Below, piece by piece: positions 7,108-15,595 of a stretch of 64,000 bases of DNA. The translations under genes were made by a program, and so were the position numbers. Every line of letters starts with the position of its first letter. The first letter of the stretch is position 1. Source of the stretch: Mesobacillus zeae (GTDB lineage Bacteria; Bacillota; Bacilli; Bacillales; Cytobacillaceae); contig NZ_QWVT01000011.1 of NCBI RefSeq assembly GCF_003570705.1, forward strand, positions 124,001-188,000, in the 5' to 3' direction. A model generated the notes under the pieces. That model was not told the origin of the DNA. It was given only the letters and a program-made list of their open reading frames with translations, and did not search any database.

Positions 7108-8175
7108 TTACTGCTTGTCGCTCTTTTGATAATTTGCATACAACTGACCACAAGCAGCATCTATATCAATTCCAAATTGACTTCTAATAGTCACATTGAG
7201 CCCTGATGATTTTAATTCTTTATAAAAATTAACAACACGACTTTCGTCCACTTCATCAAACCTTAAAGATGAACTAACGGTTGGGTTATATCTAATTAAA
7301 TTTACATGATATAGACTCCCAGCTTTATATCGACTTTTTAAAAGACTTACTACTTCTTTAGCATGGTCAATTGAATCATTTACACCAGGTAACATAATAT
7401 AAGCGATGTAAACTTTTCTGGAAGTTACTCGTATATGCTCATCTAATATATCCAACACATCTAATAATGGATATCGAATATTAATCGGCATCAACTTACT
7501 TCGTTGCTCATTAAAAGGAGAATGTAACGAAAACGTCAAGTTAACTTGCGGATAATTCTGAGTCATTTTTTTGATGCTTGGTATAATACCAATAGTTGAA
7601 ATAGATAACCTACGAGGGCTTAAAGCAAACAGCGTAGGATCAGTGAGTACATCTAAGGCATCGAAAACTTGTACATTGGCTAATGCTTCTCCCATCCCCA
7701 TAAAAGAAATACTATCAATTGAATGACCTTGTAAGTGAAAATGGAGAATTTGGTCAGTAATTTCATCCGAAGTCAAATTCCTTTTTAATCCAATGTCACC
7801 TGTTGCACAAAATTTACACCCAAAATTACATCCGCACTGAGAAGATATACAAAATGATTCCCACCCAGCTTTATATTTCATATTGACCGTTTCTACTTTT
7901 TCATTTCCAGAAATTTTAAATAAGACTTTAGTGACTTGCTCAGAATGTTGTTCCTTTAAAGGAACAACATCTAGAATAGACTCTCCAAATTCTTTAACTA
8001 AAATTTCTCTTAAAGATTTTGGAAGTACATTAATTTCATTGAATTTATCTATTCTTTCTTGAGGAAGTTTTGCTTGCGAGCAACGCAAATGTCGGCGGCC
8101 CAACCACGGCAGCGGCCATGGCCATTGCGAAAGGCTGGAAGGATTTAATCGGTCCGATTCTGGTCGTTGGGACAC
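7108..8175 (-). CDS. cfr-like: Cfr-type 23S rRNA A2503 C8 methyltransferase, 5'-truncated and fused to antisense DUF819 sequence
   Basis: Radical-SAM rRNA methyltransferase of the Cfr family, which methylates C8 of A2503 and gives PhLOPSA resistance. From residue 41 to the end the protein reads as Cfr. It has the cluster motif CNFGCKFC (residues 116-123), the GMGEA block, the SLHSPFNEQRSKLMP block and the methyl-carrying cysteine region DAACGQLY near the C-terminus. Its Cfr(B)-like features are clear. Residues 1-40 are not Cfr: they are the antisense translation of the DUF819 gene end at 8056-8175. Relative to Cfr, the first 36 residues are missing. No ribosome binding site suits the ATG at 8175. 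I therefore think the gene is a 5'-truncated remnant, although the catalytic core is intact. Confidence 0.8.
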   Translation of the reverse strand: MSQRPESDRLNPSSLSQWPWPLPWLGRRHLRCSQAKLPQERIDKFNEINVLPKSLREILVKEFGESILDVVPLKEQHSEQVTKVLFKISGNEKVETVNMKYKAGWESFCISSQCGCNFGCKFCATGDIGLKRNLTSDEITDQILHFHLQGHSIDSISFMGMGEALANVQVFDALDVLTDPTLFALSPRRLSISTIGIIPSIKKMTQNYPQVNLTFSLHSPFNEQRSKLMPINIRYPLLDVLDILDEHIRVTSRKVYIAYIMLPGVNDSIDHAKEVVSLLKSRYKAGSLYHVNLIRYNPTVSSSLRFDEVDESRVVNFYKELKSSGLNVTIRSQFGIDIDAACGQLYANYQKSDKQ

Positions 8176-8240
8176 TCGGCTATATCATTGGAAATTATGT
8201 CGGAACAGCGCTGGGATTTTGGTTTGCCAATTTCATATAA
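8058..8240 (+). pseudogene. DUF819 (YjcL-like) membrane protein, 3' remnant
   Basis: Plus-strand reading from 8058 gives LEEVLLASNANVGGPTTAAA and then a tryptophan-glycine rich membrane helix ending in GFWFANFI and TAA at 8238-8240. This is the conserved C-terminus of DUF819 proteins, the part missing from the 5' remnant at 2288-3169. The join to the island lies at about 8056-8061, exactly where Cfr homology ends on the other strand. Confidence 0.85.
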
Positions 8241-8254
8241 AAGCAGCAATTATT

Positions 8255-8284
8255 TTCCGCAGTTTCGACTGCGGAGTTTTTTTT
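8255..8284 (+). terminator. terminator of the broken DUF819 gene
   Basis: CCGCAG / CTGCGG stem with TTTCGA loop followed by eight T. It belongs to the interrupted gene and confirms where the original transcription unit ended. Confidence 0.8.
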
Positions 8285-9027
8285 GCCGCCGTCCCTGACT
8301 GCTTATCTGTGAGTGCTGATAAGATCCATTTATCTCCAAATCATCTCGTTTTTGAAGATAAATGCCTAAAAAAATATAGCCTTTGTAGGGAACATGACAC
8401 TTCTGTTTCCCATTAAATGGGGTGTACTACTAATGTGATTCTTCAATTAAGCAGAGAAGTATATAAGTGTTCAGGTATATTTACTTACATTTTCTTTGAA
8501 AAAAGAAAGAAATTACTAGGTATTTACACCCTGTTTTACTAGTTATTTAGAAATGATTATTAATGGGGGTTGTTTAGAAAAATGGTGAAAAATGTCTATA
8601 TGTAAGAGAAAAAGTCGAAATTGATTGAATGAAAATAGAGTAAATATGACTACAATTATCCTTGTTTGTATAATTATGGGTTTTTCTTCCTCCTGTAAAT
8701 GTGAACGAATTATGTCTTTTCACTTATTGTCTACAGTGATTATGAGTCATTATGATAGGGATAATGTGAAATTTTTGTCATATACCATTTTTAAATAAAG
8801 GCCATTCTACCCTCCCAGATACTTATTACTCTTCTCTGAAGATCATCATCAGAATAAGAGGGAGGATGCATTTTAAAGGGGATATAGCTGGCAGCAGTGT
8901 TTTGTCGGCCAGTAGCCTATTTGAAAAAGTGCCGCTTAAATTATAGGTTAGTTCGAAAGGGGAGCTGTTACAAAACAAGGGAATGCCATGATAGTAAAAT
9001 ATACCGTGCAGAGTGAGGGAGAAAAAA
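8285..9027. other. long AT-rich intergenic region before the exopolysaccharide genes
   Basis: About 740 bp without a convincing gene. It is AT-rich, with several TATAAT-like boxes and one short frame (26 codons from 8868) close behind GAGGGAGG that I do not trust. It presumably carries the promoter of the glycosyltransferase operon. I see no recognisable riboswitch. Confidence 0.5.
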
Positions 9028-10425
9028 GTGGGGTTAACCATTACGGTTTGTATGTATGTTATCTTTTTTGTATTTCAGGCATTATACATATTTGTTCCGT
9101 TGTTCACTGTAAAAGGGAATCGCTACAGGCATAAAATGGCCTACGAACAAGGTATGACGATTCTCATACCGGCCTACAATGAAGAAGGAATCATCAGGAA
9201 TTGTATCCAGGCGATCCTCCATGTTGATTATCAAAACTATGAGGCTTTTATTATCAACGACGGTTCATCAGATAAAACGATGGAATTATTAATGTCTTTA
9301 TTGAACCTGGAGAAGATTAGCAAAAATAAAGCAGGCAAAATAACGCACAAGGAAATTAAACAAGTCTACCAGTCGAAGCGCTATCCGAAAATATATGTAA
9401 TCGACAAGGAAAACGGGGGAAAAGCAGATTCGCTGAATGCTGGTATTGAGTATGCCAATTTTGAAAATATCATTACGCTGGATGCTGATAGTTCTTTGGA
9501 AGTAAGTTCTTTGCAGGTCATTAATACGGCTTTCCGTGATAAAAATGTGATTGCTGCCGGCGGTATGGTGCATATTGGTCAAGGCTTCCATGGAGATTAT
9601 ACGAATCCGGTGCCAAAGTTCAAAATTCCTAATTTGATTAAATTCCAATTTACGCAGTATCTTGCCAATTTTTATTTATATAAAATCACGCAGTCAAAGT
9701 TTAATGCACTTGCGATTATTTCAGGCGCATTTGGTATTTTTAAGAGAAGCGCCTTGTTTGAAGTGGAAGGGTACCGGATCACTGTCGGCGAGGATATGGA
9801 TATTACCATGAGGATCCAGAGGCTGATCAAGACGAAGTATCCCGAAAAGAAAATACTGTTCATACCAGAGGCGGTATGTTTTACGGAAGGCCCTGAATCT
9901 CTTCGGGATCTCTTTAAGCAGCGCATTCGCTGGCAAAAAGCGTTTATTGACTGCATTATCATCTACGGGCGCTCGCTGTTCACGAAGTTTGGCATCAGCA
10001 TGTCTCTGTTTTTGATTGTGGATTCGTTAATTTTGGGAACGCTTACCGCTTTTCCGACGCTGATTATCCCGTTTATTATTTTATTCTCAGGCCAAGGTGT
10101 CTATTTAGCCCTCATGTTATTCGGGTTTTCTTTCAGTCTGGGAGTCTATCAGAGTATCGTTGCTTTCGTTGTCACTCAGCGCTTCGGCTATAAATTTTCA
10201 AAGAGTGACAAGATCAGGATAGCGATGTTCATTCCCCTTGAAATTGTGACGTACCGATTTTTGGGTGTGCTCTTCAATACATTCGGTACGGTGGGCTACT
10301 TCATTAACAAACATAGCTGGAACAAAGTCCAGCGTGTCGGGAATTCCCATCAGAATTATGGAGAAGACCTGGAAACAGAAGGAAAAGTGGTTAACATTAA
10401 CAAAAAGACATCAAAAGTCGGTTAG
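9028..10425 (+). CDS. family 2 glycosyltransferase, PgaC/IcaA-like
   Basis: Membrane-bound processive glycosyltransferase of about 465 aa, of the type that polymerises beta-1,6-N-acetylglucosamine or a similar polysaccharide from UDP-sugars. One N-terminal membrane helix is followed by the GT-2 domain: ILIPAYNEEG, the IINDGSSD block, the DADSS metal motif, VGEDMD and QRIRWQ for acceptor and product binding. Several membrane segments follow (about residues 310-440). I use the GTG at 9028, which has GAGGGAG 6 nt upstream; an earlier GTG at 9013 has no site. The next gene is a matching polysaccharide deacetylase. This supports synthesis of a partly de-N-acetylated exopolysaccharide, although the exact polymer is not shown. 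Confidence 0.82.
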   Translation: MGLTITVCMYVIFFVFQALYIFVPLFTVKGNRYRHKMAYEQGMTILIPAYNEEGIIRNCIQAILHVDYQNYEAFIINDGSSDKTMELLMSLLNLEKISKNKAGKITHKEIKQVYQSKRYPKIYVIDKENGGKADSLNAGIEYANFENIITLDADSSLEVSSLQVINTAFRDKNVIAAGGMVHIGQGFHGDYTNPVPKFKIPNLIKFQFTQYLANFYLYKITQSKFNALAIISGAFGIFKRSALFEVEGYRITVGEDMDITMRIQRLIKTKYPEKKILFIPEAVCFTEGPESLRDLFKQRIRWQKAFIDCIIIYGRSLFTKFGISMSLFLIVDSLILGTLTAFPTLIIPFIILFSGQGVYLALMLFGFSFSLGVYQSIVAFVVTQRFGYKFSKSDKIRIAMFIPLEIVTYRFLGVLFNTFGTVGYFINKHSWNKVQRVGNSHQNYGEDLETEGKVVNINKKTSKVG

Positions 10426-10452
10426 GGGTGAGGAGTCATTTTTAAGAAGCCG

Positions 10453-11352
10453 ATGAACTTTATGTTTGTGACCGTTTTTGTTGCGCATTTTGCGTTTTTG
10501 TCTATTTTCTTTGTAAACAACTTTGAAAAGATTGCTTACGCCAAGGTCGATTTCAATTGGGATCATCCGATACAAGGGGAAAGAAAATCAGTCGTACGAA
10601 GTTTTAACAAAGCAAAGGCAACGGCAGATAAAGTGCCTGTATTGATGTACCATCGAATCCTTGATGAAAATCAACTTACCAAAGCGCATTATGATGAACG
10701 CGGGGAACTGTACGGGACCATTGTTACAACGAAGAGTTTTGAAGAACAAATGAAGCTATTGAATGAGGAAGGTTATACGGCCTTAACGATGAAGGAATTC
10801 GGTGCTTTCATGGAAGGCAAATTGGAGATTCCGAAAAAAAGTGTATTGATTACATTTGATGATGGCTTCAAAGATAATTACGTCAATGCCTATCCTGCGT
10901 TAAAAAAGAACGGCCTTCACGCAACTGTTTTTCTCATCACAGACAGAATCGACCGGGAACCAAGGGATTACGACCCGAAGGATGCACAATATTTGAGCCA
11001 TGCCGATATTAAAGCCGGCTCGGATATATTCGAATATATGAGTCATACGGATAAAATGCACGAGAAGAATGAACAGGGCAAAGCCTTGCTCGTTGCAAAA
11101 GATAAAAAGGACATTCTTAAAGATCTTGAGAAAAGCATGTATATCGTTGGCGACAATTCAGCCTTCGCTTATCCTTTTGGAGAATACGATAAAGATACGC
11201 TCGAAACCTTGGAAAAGCTGGATGTAAAAATGGCATTCACCATAAAGGATGGAATGGCAAAAAGAGAAAGTGAAATGCTGGAGATTCCGAGACGAGGTAT
11301 CTATCCTTCTACAACGCTGGATATCTTCAAAAATCTAATCACGTACGAATAG
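10453..11352 (+). CDS. polysaccharide deacetylase, PgaB/IcaB-like
   Basis: Secreted or membrane-anchored NodB-type deacetylase of 299 aa. The N-terminus is a hydrophobic signal/anchor (about residues 4-22). The catalytic domain starts with VPVLMYHRI. It has the TFDDGFKDNY motif (catalytic and metal aspartates), a metal-histidine block SHTDKMH and the FAYPFGEYD block. It would remove acetyl groups from the polymer made by the preceding glycosyltransferase. The start is uncertain: the ATG at 10453 is 17 nt from a GAGGAG site, so a non-ATG start a little upstream is possible. It forms a two-gene operon (27 nt gap) ended by a terminator at 11382-11410. Confidence 0.82.
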   Translation: MNFMFVTVFVAHFAFLSIFFVNNFEKIAYAKVDFNWDHPIQGERKSVVRSFNKAKATADKVPVLMYHRILDENQLTKAHYDERGELYGTIVTTKSFEEQMKLLNEEGYTALTMKEFGAFMEGKLEIPKKSVLITFDDGFKDNYVNAYPALKKNGLHATVFLITDRIDREPRDYDPKDAQYLSHADIKAGSDIFEYMSHTDKMHEKNEQGKALLVAKDKKDILKDLEKSMYIVGDNSAFAYPFGEYDKDTLETLEKLDVKMAFTIKDGMAKRESEMLEIPRRGIYPSTTLDIFKNLITYE

Positions 11353-11357
11353 AAAAA

Positions 11358-11377
11358 GTGAAGGAATGCTCCTTCAC
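11358..11377. repeat. short palindrome, twin of one at 11548
   Basis: GTGAAGGAATGCTCCTTCAC, an imperfect palindrome directly after the deacetylase gene. The 19-bp sequence GAAGGAATGCTCCTTCACT recurs at 11548-11566, overlapping the stop of the convergent gene. Confidence 0.6.
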
Positions 11378-11381
11378 TCAG

Positions 11382-11410
11382 GCTGTCGAGAAAGTCTCGG
11401 CAGCTTTTTT
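11382..11410 (+). terminator. terminator of the polysaccharide operon
   Basis: GCTGTCGAGA / TCTCGGCAGC stem with a 3-nt loop and a T6 run. Confidence 0.85.
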
Positions 11411-11490
11411 ATAAATTCAACCTACAACATATAGTGGTTTAGGTAGTATCTTGATACTTGTATATTGTGGTCGAAGACAAATAAAACATC

Positions 11491-11528
11491 AAAAACCCCC
11501 TTTTTCAAAAGGTATTTAAAATAAGGGG
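11491..11528 (-). terminator. probable terminator of the 11562-12164 gene
   Basis: On the minus strand CCCCTT and AAGGGGG form the base of a hairpin with an A/T-rich interior, followed by TTTTT. Confidence 0.55.
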
Positions 11529-11561
11529 ATTTTTCTACAAGCTGAGGGAAGGAATGCTCCT

Positions 11562-12164
11562 TCACTTTTTCATTATTTGCTGCCAATCCTGCTTTCTCTG
11601 ACTGGAGACAATGAGCTCATGCTCGAGCAGATGGTCGAGGAACACTGGGAAGAAATCAAGTGTCTCCTCCAAGTCGGGGTACAGCACGTCCGCTTTCTTC
11701 GCGACGTAAGTCATTTCCTCTATAAACGCTTTTGCGAGCAGCAGCTTGCTTTTGTGAAGCTCGTATTCTGCTTGATTTATATAATAATCACTGCTGTTTT
11801 TAGGATTGGAAGCGAAATGCGCAGACTTCTCCAAGGTAATCTCTTTCGTACGATAGTAATGCTCAAGAACTTTTGAAGAAAAAGCGGCTTCATTCTTTTC
11901 AACTTGAAGAAATATGTCATCAGCCAATTGTAGTGTATCCGTCATTTTGGTGGATTGCTTTGTCCGGTGATCCTTAATCAGGTAGAGCTGCTTTTGGTCG
12001 AATCCATAACTTTTTTTAATATGAGTCAGCCTGATGACAAGCGGGGAGTAAACGCTTGAAAAGGTATCTCTGAAATTTTTCTTCCTGCTGCAATGCTTGG
12101 AGAAAAGCAGGCCTATTGCGCTTAGAGAGGTTATCCCTAATCCAAGTGTTAATATTTTTAGCAT
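11562..12164 (-). CDS. hypothetical protein with N-terminal membrane anchor
   Basis: Unrecognised protein of 200 aa. Residues 3-22 (KILTLGLGITSLSAIGLLFS) form one hydrophobic segment, probably an anchor. The rest is charged and helical, without cysteine or histidine motifs that would suggest catalysis. The ATG at 12162-12164 has an AAGGAGG site. It is a single gene, convergent with the polysaccharide operon and divergent from kynU. I cannot assign a function. Confidence 0.7.
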   Translation of the reverse strand: MLKILTLGLGITSLSAIGLLFSKHCSRKKNFRDTFSSVYSPLVIRLTHIKKSYGFDQKQLYLIKDHRTKQSTKMTDTLQLADDIFLQVEKNEAAFSSKVLEHYYRTKEITLEKSAHFASNPKNSSDYYINQAEYELHKSKLLLAKAFIEEMTYVAKKADVLYPDLEETLDFFPVFLDHLLEHELIVSSQRKQDWQQIMKK

Positions 12165-12417
12165 GAGAAGCCTCCTTGCTGTCTTAAAAGACCCTGAATT
12201 TTAAGTGTATACCCTGTTTAACAAGACTTAAACGCATTTTATGATATTTTTATTTTATGCCTAAATCCGCATTGATAACGTTATTGTAACAATGGAATTG
12301 CTGCTATAACTGCCTGAATTTAGACGGCTTTATGTATATCGGCTAAAAGTGATGATTGTTTAGTGATTTTTATAAAATTTTTGCGGTCTGTCTCTCCTTT
12401 TTTAAAAGTGGCGCATC

Positions 12418-12447
12418 TGGACAGTATATCGAACAATCCGATATAAT
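12418..12447 (+). promoter_or_regulatory. kyn operon promoter with inverted repeat in the spacer
   Basis: TGGACA (12418-12423), an 18-nt spacer and TATAAT (12442-12447) form a sigma-A type promoter 37 nt before kynU. The spacer contains TATATCG (12425-12431) and CGATATA (12439-12445), a perfect 7-bp inverted repeat with 7-nt gap that overlaps the -10 box. It is a good candidate operator for a tryptophan- or kynurenine-responsive repressor; the regulator is not in the window. Confidence 0.6.
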
Positions 12448-12484
12448 TTTTACAAATGAATAAATATTCTGAAAGGGGGATTCT

Positions 12485-13756
12485 ATGGATTTTACAGAGA
12501 ACTATGCGCATATGCTTGATGAGCAGGATGTTCTGGCATCCTATCGGAAAGAGTTTTATATAAAAAAAGACGGAATTTACCTCGATGGAAACTCGCTCGG
12601 ACTCCTTTCGAAGCGGGCAGAACAGGCGTTGCTTGATTTATTGGAATCGTGGAAACTTTATGGGATAGACGGTTGGACAGAGGGGAAAAATCCATGGTTC
12701 TATCTTTCTGAAACATTAGGGAAAGAATTGGCGCCAATTGTTGGGGCGGCACCGGAGGAAGTCATCGTCACAGGCTCAACCACTACCAACCTCCATCAGC
12801 TTGTTTCTACTTTTTATAAGCCTATCGGCAAAAAAACGAAGATATTGGCGGATGAGCTCAATTTCCCGAGCGATATTTATGCGCTGCAAAGCCAGCTCAT
12901 GCAAAAAGGCTATGATCCTGAAAAACATCTTGTCAGGGTGGCAAGCGGGGATGGGCAAACATTAAGAGAAGAAGATATTATCGCCGCCATGTCTGATGAC
13001 ATCGCTTTGATTGTGCTGCCTGCCGTCCTGTACCGGAGCGGGCAAATACTCGATATGGAATTGCTGGCAAAAGAGGCGCACAAACGCGGGATTACGATCG
13101 GGTTTGATCTGTGCCATTCCATTGGCGCAATTCCGCATGAGCTGAGCGCCTGGGATATTGATTTTGCTTTCTGGTGCAACTATAAGCATTTGAACGGAGG
13201 GCCTGGCGCGACAGGCGGATTATTCGTGAACAAGCGCCATTTTGGCATGAAGCCGGGCCTTGCAGGATGGTTCAGCTCGCGGAAGGATAAACAGTTCGAT
13301 ATGGAGCATGTACTGACACCGGCAGAGGATGCAGGTGCCTACCAAATCGGCACCCCGAATGTTTTGAGCATGGCGCCGCTCATCGGTTCGCTTTCAATGT
13401 TCAATGAAGCCGGGATGGGAAAAATCCGTGAAAAGTCGCTGAAGCTTACAGGCTATATGATCGACTTGATTGTCCATGAATTGGATGGCCATGGCTTAGT
13501 CCTTCGAAATCCGCTTGATGTCCAAAAGCGCGGCGGACACATTTATTTGGAGCATCCCGAAGCGGCGAGGATTTGTAAAGCCCTGAAGGCGGAAGGCATT
13601 ATCCCTGATTTCCGCGCGCCAAACGGCATCCGTCTCGCGCCAGTTGCCCTGTACAACACTTTTGAAGAAGTGTGGAAGGCAGTCCAGGTGCTGAAAACGA
13701 TCATGGTAGAAGAAAAATATAAGCAATACGAAAACAAACGGGGAGTCGTGGCATAG
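12485..13756 (+). CDS. kynU: kynureninase
   Basis: PLP-dependent hydrolase of 423 aa that splits kynurenine to anthranilate and alanine. It is cytoplasmic and forms the third step of the aerobic tryptophan-to-anthranilate route. Visible features: [10 protein letters not shown] near residues 35-44, the substrate-pocket block [14 protein letters not shown], the PLP lysine in [15 protein letters not shown] (about residues 229-243) and the GWFSSR and [11 protein letters not shown] blocks. The ATG at 12485 follows AAAGGGGG. It is the first gene of kynUBA, 3 nt before kynB. The length is normal for the family and I see no damage. Confidence 0.95.
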   Translation: MDFTENYAHMLDEQDVLASYRKEFYIKKDGIYLDGNSLGLLSKRAEQALLDLLESWKLYGIDGWTEGKNPWFYLSETLGKELAPIVGAAPEEVIVTGSTTTNLHQLVSTFYKPIGKKTKILADELNFPSDIYALQSQLMQKGYDPEKHLVRVASGDGQTLREEDIIAAMSDDIALIVLPAVLYRSGQILDMELLAKEAHKRGITIGFDLCHSIGAIPHELSAWDIDFAFWCNYKHLNGGPGATGGLFVNKRHFGMKPGLAGWFSSRKDKQFDMEHVLTPAEDAGAYQIGTPNVLSMAPLIGSLSMFNEAGMGKIREKSLKLTGYMIDLIVHELDGHGLVLRNPLDVQKRGGHIYLEHPEAARICKALKAEGIIPDFRAPNGIRLAPVALYNTFEEVWKAVQVLKTIMVEEKYKQYENKRGVVA

Positions 13757-13759
13757 AAA

Positions 13760-14392
13760 ATGAAGCACAAATGGATAGATATCTCACAGCCTCTATGCAA
13801 TGATATTGCCCACTGGCCAGGAGATACCCCTTATAGATATGAAACAGCTTTTACAAAAGAGGCGACAGGGTCGGTCAATATCGGGAAAATCACGACAAGC
13901 CTGCATACAGGAACACATGTAGATGCGCCTTTTCATTTTAACGATGATGGCGAAAAAATCATTGACCTTGATATTGAACTGTATATAGGGCGGGCGCGGG
14001 TGATTGATGTCTCCTACGCAAGCCGGATCGATGCCAGCCTGCTGGGCGGATTTAGTCTTGACGGAGCGGAAAGGCTACTTCTGAAAACGGCGGTTCCGAA
14101 TAATCCAGGCGTGTTTCCGGAGCGCATTCCGCTATTGGCGGCGGATATCGCTCCGTTTCTTGCGGAAAAAGGCGTGCGCCTGCTTGGCGTGGATGTCCCG
14201 TCAGTTGACCCGCTCGACAGCAAGGACATGGAAACACATCATGCTCTGTACGAAAATGGCATTCATATTCTCGAAAACATCATGCTTGATGATGTGGAAG
14301 AAGGAGATTACGAGCTGATTGCGCTGCCTTTGCCTTTGAAAGAAGCGGATGGAAGCCCCGTCCGGGCGGTAATCAGGCGGATTTTAGATTAA
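13760..14392 (+). CDS. kynB: arylformamidase (kynurenine formamidase)
   Basis: Cyclase-family metal-dependent hydrolase of 210 aa that converts N-formylkynurenine to kynurenine and formate. The family motif HTGTHVDAPFHF (about residues 50-61) supplies metal ligands, and a second block LLGVDVPSVDPLDSKDMETH follows near residue 137. The start ATG at 13760 is 3 nt after kynU, and the ribosome binding site GGGGAGTCG lies in the kynU end. It sits between kynU and kynA in the usual bacterial order. The formate it releases could feed the formate dehydrogenase encoded 5 kb away, which is inference. Confidence 0.95.
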   Translation: MKHKWIDISQPLCNDIAHWPGDTPYRYETAFTKEATGSVNIGKITTSLHTGTHVDAPFHFNDDGEKIIDLDIELYIGRARVIDVSYASRIDASLLGGFSLDGAERLLLKTAVPNNPGVFPERIPLLAADIAPFLAEKGVRLLGVDVPSVDPLDSKDMETHHALYENGIHILENIMLDDVEEGDYELIALPLPLKEADGSPVRAVIRRILD

Positions 14393-14451
14393 AAGGCAGA
14401 TGGTTGTGCTGCAAGGGAGATTTCAGGGGTTTTATCATAAGGGGGATGTAG

Positions 14452-15309
14452 ATGAGCATCGAAAAAGAAAACAAAGACGTTAATGCAACAACATCTGAAA
14501 AAAATATCCACACAGACTTTTCGAATAATATGACGTACGGGGAGTATTTGCAGCTTGATAAGATTTTAAGCGCGCAAAACAGGCTTTCAGGCCATCATGA
14601 TGAAATGCTGTTCATTGTGATCCATCAGGTGAGCGAGCTGTGGATGAAGCTCATTCTCCATGAGATGAGAGCGGCAATCCAGTCGATTGAAAACAATGAC
14701 CTTTCAGCAGCGCAGAAACGCCTGGCAAGGGTATCGAAGACGCAATCTCAAATCATTCAGGCGTGGGATGTGCTGGCAACGATGACGCCATCCGAGTATA
14801 TGGAATTCCGTGATTCGCTCGGCCAGGCATCAGGCTTCCAATCCTACCAATATCGCATGGTGGAGTTCGCGCTGGGCTATAAAACGCCGCATGTCCTCAA
14901 AATTTACGAAAAGGATCCTGCGCTCCATGCTACATTAAAAGAAGCGTTCGAAGCACCAGGAATATATGATGTCAGCATCCGCGCGCTCCATAAGGCAGGA
15001 TTGCCTATCGATGAGGAAGTCCTAGACAGGGACGTAACAAAAACGTATAAAGGAAATGAGTCAGTTCAAGCAGCTTGGATGACGGTTTACAGGAATCCAG
15101 AGAAGTACTGGGAGCTGTATGAGCTGGCGGAAAAGCTTGTGGACATTGAAGACTGGCTGCAGCAGTGGCGTTTCCGCCATATGAAAACGGTCGAAAGAAT
15201 CATCGGCTTCAAAATGGGCACGGGCGGATCCTCAGGCGTCGGCTATTTGAAAAAAGTGCTCGACCAACGGTTTTTCCCGGAGCTATGGGATATTAGGACT
15301 GAGCTATAA
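14452..15309 (+). CDS. kynA: tryptophan 2,3-dioxygenase
   Basis: Heme enzyme of 285 aa that opens the indole ring of tryptophan with O2 to give N-formylkynurenine, the first step of the pathway. Family blocks: [35 protein letters not shown] (carrying the substrate-site histidine), [17 protein letters not shown] and the heme-ligand region [16 protein letters not shown], ending with [13 protein letters not shown]. The ATG at 14452 has a GGGGGAT site. It is the last gene of kynUBA. The extended charged N-terminus (residues 1-25) is longer than in most homologues. Confidence 0.95.
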   Translation: MSIEKENKDVNATTSEKNIHTDFSNNMTYGEYLQLDKILSAQNRLSGHHDEMLFIVIHQVSELWMKLILHEMRAAIQSIENNDLSAAQKRLARVSKTQSQIIQAWDVLATMTPSEYMEFRDSLGQASGFQSYQYRMVEFALGYKTPHVLKIYEKDPALHATLKEAFEAPGIYDVSIRALHKAGLPIDEEVLDRDVTKTYKGNESVQAAWMTVYRNPEKYWELYELAEKLVDIEDWLQQWRFRHMKTVERIIGFKMGTGGSSGVGYLKKVLDQRFFPELWDIRTEL

Positions 15310-15363
15310 TCATAAGCGGGTTCTGTTTGGAATATGATGTGAAGGACCGGGGGATTCATGGGG

Positions 15364-15530
15364 AGAAGCTTGGGAAATAGTGAGTTTCTCCCGGGAAATG
15401 CCGGGATTCGGACAAAATCATAAGTGATTCGGACAAAAAATGCCGGGATTCGGACAGAAAAATGCTTCATTCGGACAGAAAACCTTGTGATTCGCCCAAA
15501 TAGACAGAATATGTAAAAATAAAAAGAGGT
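15364..15530. repeat. GATTCGGACA element, copy 1
   Basis: An intergenic element with a head (GAAGCTTGGGAAATAG, then TTCTCCCGGGAAATGCCGG) and five units of 20-22 bp that start GATTCGGACAAAA or ATTCGGACAGAAA, at 15415, 15426, 15446, 15468 and 15488. A tail (AAATAGACAGAATATG) follows. A second copy with the same head, units and tail is at 38823-38980. It is not a CRISPR array: there are no constant repeats between unique spacers. Confidence 0.75.
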
Positions 15531-15595
15531 AAAATGCGTTCATTCCAAAAGAATGGACCATCATATAAAGCTGGCATTATCATACAGGGGGTTCT

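Noticed and set aside
8219..8416. 65-codon frame after the DUF819 remnant
   Set aside because: Starts inside the remnant, crosses its terminator and resembles no family.
15243..15470. minus-strand frame with VRIPAF repeats
   Set aside because: Overlaps the 3' end of kynA and owes its repeats to the GATTCGGACA element; no ribosome binding site.
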